Source: Pseudonocardia sp. CNS-139
GTDB lineage: Bacteria > Actinomycetota > Actinomycetes > Mycobacteriales > Pseudonocardiaceae
DNA: 38,728 nt
Direction of reading: 5' to 3'
Assembly: GCA_001942415.1 (NCBI GenBank)
Contig: MKJX01000212.1
Coordinates: 1-38,728 of the forward strand
The notes below the pieces were generated by a model that was given only the letters and a program-made list of their open reading frames with translations, had not been told where the DNA came from and searched no databases. Made by a program: the position numbers and the translations under genes. Shown piece by piece: positions 17,143 to 25,043 of the stretch. The stretch's first letter is position 1; each line of letters begins with the position of its first letter.

Positions 17143-17963
17143 GGGGCCCCGCTGCCGGCCGCCCGGGCCGCGCGCAGCGCCCGGCGCGCGGCCGGCTCGG
17201 GCTTGCGGAACGTGTGGAAGTGGCCCGGGTGGTAGAGGTGGCTGCGGGTGCCCGCGGCCCCCAGCGCCGGCCCGACCAGGAACAACGTCTGGCGCCAGAA
17301 CCTGCGCTCCTTGCACACGGCCTCGACCTCGTCGAGGCGGCAGCGCAGCGTCACCTCGTCGGGCCAGGTCGTCCGGTACGCGACGACCACCGGGGTGTCG
17401 TCCGGGTAGCCGCCGGCGCGCAGCTCGTCCACCATCTGCCCGGTCCGCGCGGCGGACAGGAAGATCGCCATCGTCGTGCCGTGGCGGGCGAACTCGCGCA
17501 GCTTCTCCCGCGGCGGCATCGGCGTCCTGCCGCCCTCCAGCCGGGTCAGCACGACGGACTGGGCGACCTCGGGGATCGTCAGCTCCCGGCCCGCCGCGGC
17601 CGCGGCCGCGCCGAACGCGGAGACGCCCGGCACGATCTCGACCTCCAGGCCGAGCGCCGCGGCGGCGTCGTACTGCTCCTGCACCGCGCCCCACAGCGAC
17701 GGGTCCCCGGAGTGCACCCGGGCGATCCTGAGCCCCTCGTCCGCGGCGCGTGCGTAGAGCGCGAGCACGTCCTCGTGCGCGATCCGGGAGGAGTCGACCA
17801 GCTCGGCGCCGGGCCGGGCGTGCTCGGTGACGCACTCGGCCATCACCAGGCTGGCCGCCCAGACCACGACGTCGGCCTCCGCGATCCGCCGCGCGCCGCG
17901 CAGCGTGATCAGGTCGGCCGCACCGGGCCCGGCCCCGACGAACGACACTCTCCCGCGTTCCAC
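17139..17963 (-). CDS. cobM: Precorrin-4 C11-methyltransferase
   Basis: 274 residues, intact. VSFVGAGPGAADLITLRGAR, VWAASLVMAECVTEH, ARVHSGDPSLWGAVQEQ and LEVEIVPGVSAFGAA identify CobM/CbiF. The GTG at 17963 is preferred because CAGACT (17971-17976) lies 7 nt upstream with TTGGAC 17 nt further, as expected for a leaderless transcript; the next GTG (17948) would lie inside the coding part. It is first gene of cobM-cobL-cbiG/cobJ. No B12 box is seen upstream, so this unit seems not to be under riboswitch control. Confidence 0.92.
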   Translation of the reverse strand: MERGRVSFVGAGPGAADLITLRGARRIAEADVVVWAASLVMAECVTEHARPGAELVDSSRIAHEDVLALYARAADEGLRIARVHSGDPSLWGAVQEQYDAAAALGLEVEIVPGVSAFGAAAAAAGRELTIPEVAQSVVLTRLEGGRTPMPPREKLREFARHGTTMAIFLSAARTGQMVDELRAGGYPDDTPVVVAYRTTWPDEVTLRCRLDEVEAVCKERRFWRQTLFLVGPALGAAGTRSHLYHPGHFHTFRKPEPAARRALRAARAAGSGAP

Positions 17964-18040
17964 GCCGGACAGTCTGTGTCGCCCCGCCGACACGTCCAAC
18001 CCCCGGGCCCCGACTGCGACCCTCCCCACCCCGAAATCCC

Positions 18041-18175
18041 GCGACTCGCGCGCACTAATCCAGCGACTCGCGGGGCGCTGCGCGCCCCTGCCCGCGAGTC
18101 GCCGGAAAAGTGCGCGCGAGTCGCTGGAAAAGTGCGCGCGAGTCGCGGGCTGGGTGCGCGCGAGTCGGGGTCAGG
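18041..18175. repeat. 22-bp-period inverted/tandem repeat array (family B, copy 1)
   Basis: Core GTGCGCGCGAGTCGC (or its complement) recurs every 22 bp: complement units at 18041 and 18063, direct units at 18088, 18110, 18132 and 18154, with 7-nt joiners such as CGGAAAA and TGGAAAA. The two orientations face a GC-rich centre near 18085, so a transcript would fold into a long stacked hairpin. The last unit contains the stop codon of the TetR gene. A closely similar array is at 36634-36749. Confidence 0.88.
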
Positions 18176-18707
18176 CGGGGAGGAGGGCGCGGAGGGCCGC
18201 GTCGACCGCGGCCCTCCGGTACGCGGCCGGGGCCGCGTCGGCCATCAGCACCGCGCAGTCCTGCAGCCCGCCGAGCGCGACGACGGCGCGGGCCCGCTCA
18301 GCCGGGTCGTCGCTGCCGACGAGCAGCCGGTCGATGCGGTCGCGGTTGTGCAGCACCTGCAGCAGCGACCCCGTCCGGGCCAGCGCGGACGTGTCGCGCA
18401 GCAGGCCCTGGAAGACCCGGCGGTGCCGTTCGCACAGGTCGAAGTAGTCCTCCAGGATCGCCCGCTCCCCGTCCGGGCGCCGCTCCTCCAGCACGGCCGT
18501 GAACGCGGCGAGGTCCGTCGCGAGCGGCGCGACCAGCTGGACGAGCAGCTCGTCCTTCGACGGGAAGTGGTAGTAGAGCGCCGCCTTCGTGATGTCGAGC
18601 CGTTCGGCGATCTCGCGCAGGCTCGTCTGCTCGAACCCCTTCTGCGCGAAGAGGTCGAGCGCGACCTCCCGGATCTCCTCGCGGGTGTCGGCGTTGCGGC
18701 GTGGCAT
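18171..18707 (-). CDS. TetR-family transcriptional regulator
   Basis: 178 residues, intact. N-terminal helix-turn-helix: REEIREVALDLFAQKGFEQTS followed by LREIAERLDITKAALYYHFPSKDELL; the ligand-binding C-domain is not assignable. It is divergent from the FAD-dependent monooxygenase at 18774 with a 66-bp shared region carrying an inverted repeat, so it very likely represses itself and that gene. On its own side TAAGCT (18714-18719) lies 6 nt before the ATG, consistent with a leaderless message. The inducer is unknown; it may be the monooxygenase substrate. Confidence 0.9.
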   Translation of the reverse strand: MPRRNADTREEIREVALDLFAQKGFEQTSLREIAERLDITKAALYYHFPSKDELLVQLVAPLATDLAAFTAVLEERRPDGERAILEDYFDLCERHRRVFQGLLRDTSALARTGSLLQVLHNRDRIDRLLVGSDDPAERARAVVALGGLQDCAVLMADAAPAAYRRAAVDAALRALLPA

Positions 18708-18715
18708 GGGCGGAG

Positions 18716-18761
18716 CTTACTTGCCAACCGGTCAGTTCTTCCCTACCGTGCGGCAAGTAAG
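18716..18761. promoter_or_regulatory. Divergent promoter/operator between TetR and monooxygenase
   Basis: CTTACTTGCC (18716-18725) is repeated inverted as GGCAAGTAAG (18752-18761). On the plus strand TTGCCA (18721-18726), a 17-nt spacer and TACCGT (18744-18749) form a promoter for the monooxygenase that lies inside the repeat, and AAGGAGGT (18759-18766) follows as its ribosome binding site. Repressor binding to both arms would occlude both promoters. Confidence 0.65.
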
Positions 18762-18773
18762 GAGGTGGTCCCG

Positions 18774-20034
18774 ATGGCCCCCACAGTTCTGGTCTCCGGT
18801 GCGAGCATCGCCGGCCCGGCGCTCGCCTACTGGCTGCACCACCACGGGTTCCGGCCCGTCGTCGTCGAGCGCTCGGCGGCCGTCCGCGGCGGCGGCTACC
18901 CGATCGACCTGCGCGGCGTCGCGATCGACGTCGCCGACCGCATGGGCGTGCTGCCCGAACTGCGCGCGGCGCACGTCGGCACCCGCCGCCTCGCCTTCGT
19001 GGACGCCCGCGGCCGCGTGACCAGCCGGATCGCCCCCGACCAGGTGACGGGCAGCCCGGCGGGGCAGGACCTGGAGCTGCCCCGCGGCGACCTCACGCGC
19101 GTGCTCTACGACCACACCCGCGACGACGTCGAGTACGTGTTCGGCGACTCGGTCACCGCGCTCGACGACGGCCCGGACGGCGTGCGCGTCACGTTCGAAC
19201 GCGGGGCGCCGCGGACGGTCGATCTCGTGGTCGGGGCCGACGGGCTGCACTCCACGTCCGCGGCCTGGTCTTCGGGCCCGAACGCGGGTTCCGCCGCGAC
19301 CTCGGCCTGCGGTTCGCCGCCTTCGACATGGACGACGGGCTCGGCCTCGACCGCGAGGCGCTCTTCCACACGGCCCCGGGCGCCTCGCGGGCTGGTACGC
19401 CACCGGCGGGCGCTCGACCGCGTTCCTCGCGTTCGTGTCCGACGTCGGCGACGCCCGTGACCTCGACGCCCAGCGCGCCCTCGTGACCAGCGCGTTCGCC
19501 GGCGTCGGCTGGGAGGTGCCGCGGATCCTCGCGGCGCTGGAGACCGCGGACGACCTGTTCTCCGACGCGGTCAGCCAGATCCGGATGCCGCGCTGGAGCA
19601 GCGGGCGGGTGGTGCTCGTCGGGGACGCGGCCTACGCGCCGTCATTCCTCTCGGGACAGGGCACGAGCATCGCGCTGGTCGGCGCGTACGTGCTGGCGGG
19701 CGAGCTGGCCGCGGCCGGCGGGGACCCGGGGGACCGGAAGCCGGCGGAGCTTGCGGAGTCGGCGGGGTGGGTGGAAACAGCCTTCGAGGCGTACGAGCGG
19801 ACGATGCGCCCGTTCGTCGAGCGCAACCAGGCCCTCGCGAACAGCGGCACGTTCGTGCTGGTCCCCCGCAACCGCGCCCAGATGTGGCTGCGCGACCGCC
19901 TCTTCGGCCTGCTCGGCCGCCTGGGCCCGCTGGCCGGCCGCCTCGGCGGCGGCGTCGACCGGGCGGCGTCGGCCCTGGACCTCCCCGACTACCCGGCGCC
20001 GACGACCCGGATGTCAGGAAAGCCACGTTCCTGA
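18774..20034 (+). CDS. FAD-dependent monooxygenase (frameshifted)
   Basis: PheA/TetX-type class A flavin monooxygenase of about 420 residues. Residues 1-35 hold the FAD-binding loop (VLVSGASIAGPALAYWL) and VVVERS; LVVGADGLHST is the second conserved motif, and RVVLVGDAAYAPSFLSGQGTS is the FAD ribityl-binding motif. Two single bases are lost: one near 19258 (after GLHST, frame continues VRGLVFGPERGFRRDLGL), one near 19390 (continues LAGWYATGGRSTAFLAF). The start ATG at 18774 has a perfect AAGGAGGT. The last codons, SGKPRS, come from the family C hairpin at 20017. It is divergent from a TetR repressor; substrate unknown, perhaps an aromatic or drug-like compound. Confidence 0.87.
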
Positions 20035-21432
20035 CGTCTCCCGCCCTGAACGTGGCTTTCCCGGCAACGGGACGCGGGCCGCGGCGACGAACCGGGCCAC
20101 CGCCTCGGGCTGCCCGGCGGGGTGCGTGTGCAGGAACGACGCGTGCACCCCGCCCGCGACGAACCCCTCCGGCTCCCCGCCCCGCCACGCCCACGCGGGC
20201 GCACCGGCCCGCGGGGTGACGGTCGCGTGGTGGAACTCGTGCCCGGTCACCCGCGCCCCGGCCGGGAACAGCGCCGACGCGGTGAGCGCGACGGCGTCGC
20301 GGTAGCCGAGCGTCAGCCGCCCGCCTATCGCCGCCCGCGCGGGCAGCACCCCGCACAGCGGGACGCCGTCGAGCGCCGCGCACAGGTAGAGCAGCCCGCC
20401 GCACTCCGCGTGCACCGGCGCGCCCGACGCGGCGAGTGCCCGCACGGCGGCGAGCAGCGCGGCGTTGCCGCCGAGCGCGGCGACGTGCTCCTCCGGGAAC
20501 CCGCCGGGCAGCACGAGCGCCGCGGTGCCGGGCGGCAGGCTGCTCGTCGCGCAGCGGGTCGACGGTGACGACTCGGCTCCCGCCGCCGCGAGCAGCTCGA
20601 CGTGCTCGGCGTAGCCGAACGTGAACGCGGCCCCGCCGAAGACCGCCACAACCGGCCGTGTGGGGGTCCCGGGGATTGCAGCAAAGCCACCCTGCTGCAC
20701 CTCGCCGTCCGGGTTCCACGCCGGCCCGGCGGGCAGCGGCGCCGCCGGCGCCACCACCGCGTCGAGGTCGACGTGTGCCGCCACCAGCTCGGCCATCGCG
20801 TCCACCGCCGCCGTCGCCGCGGGTCCGTGCTCGGCCGCCGTCACGAGCCCGAGGTGCCGCGACGGGACGGCGAGCGCGGCGCTGCGCGGGAGCGCGCCGA
20901 GCACCGGCAGCCCGGCCTCCTCGGCCGCCGCGCGCAGCACCTCCTCGTGCCGCGCGCTGCCGACCCGGTTGAGCACCACCCCGGCCAGCCGGGCGCGCTG
21001 CCCCTCGCCGGCGTCGAAGGTGCGGAAGCCGTGCAGCAGCGCGGCGAGGCTGCGGGACTGCCCGCGGGCGTCCACCACGAGCACGACCGGCGCCCCGAGC
21101 AGGGCCGCGACCTGCGCGGTCGAGCCCTCGCCGTCGGGGATCCGGCCGTCGTACAGCCCCATCACGCCCTCGACCACGGCGATCTCCGCACCGGCCGCAC
21201 CGTGCCGGGCGAGCGGCGCCACCCGCGAGGCCCCGACGAGCACGGGGTCGAGGTTGCGGCCGGGCCGCCCGGCGGCGAGCGTGTGGTAGCCGGGGTCGAT
21301 GTAGTCCGGCCCCACCTTGAACGGCGCCACGGCGGTCCCCCGCCGCCGCAGCGCCGCCATCAGCCCGGTCGCGACGGTCGTCTTCCCGCTGCCCGAGGCG
21401 GGAGCGGCGACGACCACCGCGCGGGCCACCAC
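20014..21432 (-). CDS. cobB: Hydrogenobyrinate/cobyrinate a,c-diamide synthase
   Basis: 472 residues. The N-terminal ATPase has P-loop VVAAPASGSGKTTVATGLM and FKVGPDYIDPGYH; the C-terminal glutamine amidotransferase has LVLPGGFPEEHVAAL, the nucleophile Cys in VHAECGGLLYLCAAL, and TGHEFHHATV. It amidates the a and c side chains using glutamine. The frame is open throughout, but 20535-20575 reads SSPSTRCATS where an alternative frame gives VVTVDPLRDE, the expected family sequence, so two compensating errors are likely. A family D repeat is read in frame as QQGGFAAI in the linker, and the last about 17 codons come from a family C hairpin. GTG 21432 or 21429 is the start; the aldo/keto reductase stop is 2 nt upstream. 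Confidence 0.92.
   Translation of the reverse strand: MVARAVVVAAPASGSGKTTVATGLMAALRRRGTAVAPFKVGPDYIDPGYHTLAAGRPGRNLDPVLVGASRVAPLARHGAAGAEIAVVEGVMGLYDGRIPDGEGSTAQVAALLGAPVVLVVDARGQSRSLAALLHGFRTFDAGEGQRARLAGVVLNRVGSARHEEVLRAAAEEAGLPVLGALPRSAALAVPSRHLGLVTAAEHGPAATAAVDAMAELVAAHVDLDAVVAPAAPLPAGPAWNPDGEVQQGGFAAIPGTPTRPVVAVFGGAAFTFGYAEHVELLAAAGAESSPSTRCATSSLPPGTAALVLPGGFPEEHVAALGGNAALLAAVRALAASGAPVHAECGGLLYLCAALDGVPLCGVLPARAAIGGRLTLGYRDAVALTASALFPAGARVTGHEFHHATVTPRAGAPAWAWRGGEPEGFVAGGVHASFLHTHPAGQPEAVARFVAAARVPLPGKPRSGRETSGTWLS
20017..20061. repeat. Perfect 14-bp hairpin between convergent genes (family C, copy 2)
   Basis: GGAAAGCCACGTTC (20017-20030) and its exact complement (20048-20061) enclose a 17-nt loop. 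It holds the terminal codons of both converging genes: the plus-strand monooxygenase ends inside it, and cobB on the minus strand reads right through it before stopping at 20014. It is suited to act as a bidirectional 3'-end structure. Confidence 0.82.
20676..20699. repeat. Family D repeat in the cobB linker (copy 2)
   Basis: TTGCAGCAAAGCCACCCT (20676-20693) is identical to the left arm of the element in cobN. TGCAGC (20677-20682) can pair with GCTGCA (20694-20699). It is read in frame on the minus strand as VQQGGFAAI, between the ATPase and amidotransferase domains of CobB. Confidence 0.75.
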
Positions 21433-21434
21433 GG

Positions 21435-22411
21435 CTACTGGTGCCCGCGGATCGGGTGCGGGACGTACGGCGCCTCGAGCGCGGCGATCTCCTCGGCCGT
21501 GAGCTGCACGTCGACGGCCGCGACGGCGTCCTCGACGTGCCCCGCTTGGTCGCGCCGACGATCGGCGCGGTCACCGCGTCCTTGTGCAGCATCCACGCGA
21601 GCGCGACCTGCGCCTGCGGGAGGCCGCGCGCCTTCGCGACGTCCGCGACGGCGTTGACGACGGCGTTGTCCGCGTCGTCGTAGAGGCGGTCGCCGATCGG
21701 GTCGTTGCCCGCGGAACGGGTGGTGGAGCGCTGCTCCGTGACGGGCCGGGCGAGCCGGCCGCGGGCCAGCGGGCTCCACGGGATCACCCCCACGCCCTGG
21801 TCGAGGCAGAACGGGTGCACCTCCCGCTCCTCCTCGCGGTAGACCAGGTTGTAGTGGTCCTGCATCGAGACGAACCGCGTCCAGCCCGCGAGATCGGCCG
21901 TGTACTGCGCCTTCGCGAACTGCCACGCGAACATGCTGGAGGCGCCGATGTAACGGGCCTTGCCCGCCTTCACCACCTCGTGCAGCGCCTCCATCGTCTC
22001 CTCGATGGGCGTGTGCGGGTCCCACCGGTGGATCTGGTAGAGGTCGACGTGGTCGGTGCCCAGCCGACGCAGCGAGCTGTCGATGCCGGCCAGGATGTGC
22101 TTGCGGGAGAGACCGCCGTCGTTGACGCGGTCGCTCATCGGGTTGAAGACCTTCGTGGCCAGCACGTAGTCCTCGCGGCGCGGGAAGAGCTCGCGCAGCA
22201 GCGTGCCGGTCACCTCCTCGCTCACGCCGAGCGAGTAGACGTCCGCGGTGTCGAAGAACGTGATGCCCGCCTCCACGGCGCTGCGCACCAGGGGGCGCGA
22301 GGCGTCGAGGTCGAGCACCCACTCGCGCCATGCCGGGGAGCCGTAGCTCATCATCCCGAGACACACCCGCGAGACCTGCAGTCCGGTCGAGCCCAGTCGC
22401 GTGTACTCCAC
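21435..22411 (-). CDS. Aldo/keto reductase (frameshifted C-terminus)
   Basis: NADPH-dependent oxidoreductase of the AKR fold, about 325 residues. EYTRLGSTGLQVSRVCLG is the usual start; the catalytic tetrad lies in FFDTADVYSLG (Asp, Tyr), VLATKVF (Lys) and LYQIHRWDP (His). One base is lost near 21540; the next frame gives EDAVAAVDVQLTAEEIAALE and ends PIRGHQ. The GTG at 22411 is chosen since VEYTRLG is the family N-terminus and AGGG lies 8 nt upstream; the ATG at 22432 is an alternative. It stands between cobO and cobB on the same strand, 2 nt before cobB, so it is co-transcribed, but no B12 step needing it is known to me. It resembles the YajO/Tas group. Substrate unknown. Confidence 0.85.
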
Positions 22412-22444
22412 GGCGAGGACCCTAACGCTCATCTGATGAGTGGG

Positions 22445-23059
22445 TCACCACTCGATCCCGCGCTGGCCCTTCTGCCCCGAGTCCATCGGGTGCTTGATCT
22501 TCGTCGTCTCCATGACGAGGTCCGCCGCCTCGACCAGCTCGGGCGCCGCGTCCCGGCCGGTGATGATCACGTGCTGGCGCCCCGGCCGGCCGGCGAGCAC
22601 CGCCACCACCTCGTGGACGTCCACCCAGCCCCACTTGATCGGGTAGGTGAACTCGTCGAGCACGTAGACGTCGTGGGCCTGGTTCTCCAGGCGGCGGCGG
22701 ATCTCCGCCCAGCCCTCCGCGGCGGCCGCGGCGTGGTCGGCCGCGGAGCCCTTCTTGCGCGTCCAGGACCAGCCCTCGCCCATCTTGTGCCACTCGACGG
22801 GCCCGCCCTCGCCGGTCTGCTCGTGCACCCGCCCGAGCGCACGGAACGCGGCCTCCTCGCCGACCTTCCACTTCGCCGACTTCACGAACTGGAACACCCC
22901 GATCGACCAGCCCTGGTTCCAGCCGCGCAGCGCGAGCCCGAACGCGGCGGTCGACTTGCCCTTCATCTGCCCGGTGTGCACGACGAGCAGCGCGCGGTTG
23001 CGGCGCTGCCGCGTGGTGAGCCCGTCCTCCGGCGTGACGGCGACCTGCCCCTGCGGCAT
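22445..23059 (-). CDS. cobO: Cob(I)yrinic acid a,c-diamide adenosyltransferase
   Basis: 204 residues, intact. The P-loop variant HTGQMKGKSTAAFGLALRG, FVKSAKWKVGEEAAF, YVLDEFTYPIKWGWVDV and HVIITGRDAAPELVEAADLV are the CobA/CobO hallmarks. It attaches the 5'-deoxyadenosyl group to cobalt from ATP after cobalt reduction. It follows the chelatase gene by 12 nt in the cobQ operon. Its length and N-terminal extension (VTPEDGLTTRQRRNRAL) are normal for the family. Confidence 0.95.
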   Translation of the reverse strand: MPQGQVAVTPEDGLTTRQRRNRALLVVHTGQMKGKSTAAFGLALRGWNQGWSIGVFQFVKSAKWKVGEEAAFRALGRVHEQTGEGGPVEWHKMGEGWSWTRKKGSAADHAAAAAEGWAEIRRRLENQAHDVYVLDEFTYPIKWGWVDVHEVVAVLAGRPGRQHVIITGRDAAPELVEAADLVMETTKIKHPMDSGQKGQRGIEW

Positions 23060-23071
23060 CTGCTGCCCCTC

Positions 23072-25043
23072 CTACGCCGCCCGGGCCGCGCGCACGACCC
23101 CGGCGACGCGTTCGGCCGAGAGCTGCGCGAGCCCCAGCACCTCACCGTCGGCGGCCGCGGCGACCCGCGCCGCCAGCCCCAGCCGCACCGGGCCGCTCTC
23201 GCAGTCGACCACCACCGTCGCGACGCCGTCGGCCGCGAGCAGCGCCGCGGCCCGGCACGCGTCGGCGACGGGGTCGCCACCCGGCCGCGCGGCCACCGTC
23301 GCCCGGCCGTCGGTGAGCAGCACCAGCAGCGGACGCCGCCGCGGGTCGCGCAGCCGCTCGACGCGCAGCACCGCGCGGGCCCGCAGCAGGCCGTCGGCGA
23401 GCGGGGTGCGCCCGCCGGTCCGCATGCCGGCCATCCGGGCCTGCGCCGCCGGGACGCTCGACGTCGCGGCAGCACCAGCTCGGCGCCCGTCGCCCGGAAC
23501 GTGACCAGCCCGACCTTGTCCCGGCGCTGGTAGGCGTCGCGCAGCAGGGAGAGCACCGCCCCGCCGACGGCCGCCATCCGCTGCCGCGCCGCCATCGAGC
23601 CGGACGCGTCCACGGCGAAGAGCACGAGGTTGCCCTCGCGGCCCTCGCGCTCGGCGCGGCGCAGGTCGGAGGCATGCACCACCAGGCCCGGACCGGTGCG
23701 GCCGCGGGCGCGCTGGTGCGGCGCGGCGGCCGTGACGGTCGCGGGCAGGTGCAGCTCGGCGGCCCGCCGCGGTGTGCCGTGGGTGGGCCGCACGATCCGC
23801 CCGGTGCCGGTGCGGGCCCGCGAACGGCGGCCGGGTGCGCCCTCGCCGACGCCCGGCACGGTCAGCAGCCGGGCCCGGTAGGGCGCGCTCGGCGGGGGCG
23901 CGGCCTGGGACCGGCCGTCCCCGCCCGGCGCCGGCCGGGACTCGCCGGCCTGCTCCCCCGACGGCTCCCCGGGGGCGCCACCGCCGCCACCGCCGTCGGG
24001 ATCCGGGTCGGGATCCGGGTCGGGCTCGGGCCCGGCGTCCCGCAGGGCGTCGTCGAGGGCCTGCTCGTCCACGCCGGGTTCGTCGAACGGGTCGCGGCGC
24101 CGCCGGTGCGGCAGCGCCAACCGCGCGGCCGCGCGCACGTCCTCCTCCGCCACGGCGTCCGCCCCGCGCCAGGCCGCGTGCGCCGTCGCGGCCCGGGCGA
24201 TGACGAGGTCGGCGCGCATCCCGTCGACGTCGAACGCGGCACACACCGCGGCGATCCGGCGCAGCTCGCCGTCCGGCAGCACCACCGCGCGACCCGGGCC
24301 CGGGCGGCGGCGATCCGCGCGGCCGTCTCCGCCTCCGCGCCGGCCCACGCCGCGGCGAACCCGGCCGGGTCGGCCTCGAACGCGAGCCGCCGCCGGACCA
24401 CCTCCACCCGGGTCTCGACGTCGCGCGCCGCGCGCACCTCGACGGCCAGGCCGAACCGGTCGAGCAGCTGCGGGCGCAGCTCGCCCTCCTCCGGGTTCAT
24501 CGTCCCGACCAGCAGGAACCGCGCCGCGTGCGACACCGACACGCCGTCGCGCTCGACATGGGCGCGGCCCATCGCCGCGGCGTCGAGCAGCAGGTCGACG
24601 AGGTGGTCGTGCAGCAGGTTGACCTCGTCCACGTAGAGCACACCGCGGTGCGCGTCGGCGAGCAGGCCCGGCTGGTAGGCGCGCACGCCCTCGGCGAGCG
24701 CACGCTCCAGGTCGAGGGAGCCGACGAGCCGGTCCTCCGTGGCCCCGACGGGCAGCTCGACGAGCCGCGCCGGCCGGGTCTCCGCGGGGCCGCCCGGCTC
24801 GTGCGGGCCGTCCGGGCAGTCGGCGTCGGGGTCGGCGGGCGCGCAGCCGAACCGGCACCCGGGCACCACCTCCAGCGCCGGCAGCAGCGCGGCGAGCGCG
24901 CGCACGGCCGTCGACTTCGCGGTGCCCTTCTCCCCGCGCACGAGCACCCCGCCCACGCCCGCGTGCACGGCGTTGAGCAGGAGCGCGAGGCGCAGGTCGG
25001 CGTGTCCGACGACGGCCGAGAACGGGAACCGGGGCGTGCTCAC
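23072..25043 (-). CDS. Magnesium-chelatase-like I-D fusion (AAA + VWA), probable CobN partner (frameshifted)
   Basis: About 657 residues. The AAA part has Walker A VRGEKGTAKSTAVRAL, GLLADAHRGVLYVDEVNLLHD (Walker B) and FLLVGTMNPEEGELRPQLLD. After a lost base near 24295 the frame continues VLPDGELRRIAAVCAAFDV, then an acidic Asp-Pro/Gly-rich linker, then a VWA domain with MIDAS VDASGSMAARQRMAA. Another loss near 23468 precedes the end VLLTDGRATVAARPGG. ATP-driven subunit for cobalt insertion; with CobN and no cobS/cobT-chelatase genes in view, it is the likely motor for CobN, a pairing proposed for many actinobacteria. The GTG at 25043 overlaps the cobQ stop (GTGA). Magnesium chelation is unlikely, since no chlorophyll genes are present. 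Confidence 0.88.

Noticed and set aside
21435..22411. Precorrin-6A reductase (CobK) candidate
   Set aside because: The sequence is a clear aldo/keto reductase with its catalytic tetrad; CobK has a different fold and none of these motifs.
23072..25043. Magnesium chelatase for chlorophyll synthesis
   Set aside because: No other chlorophyll gene is present, and the gene lies between cobQ and cobO with cobN in the same locus, so a cobalt chelatase role is favoured.
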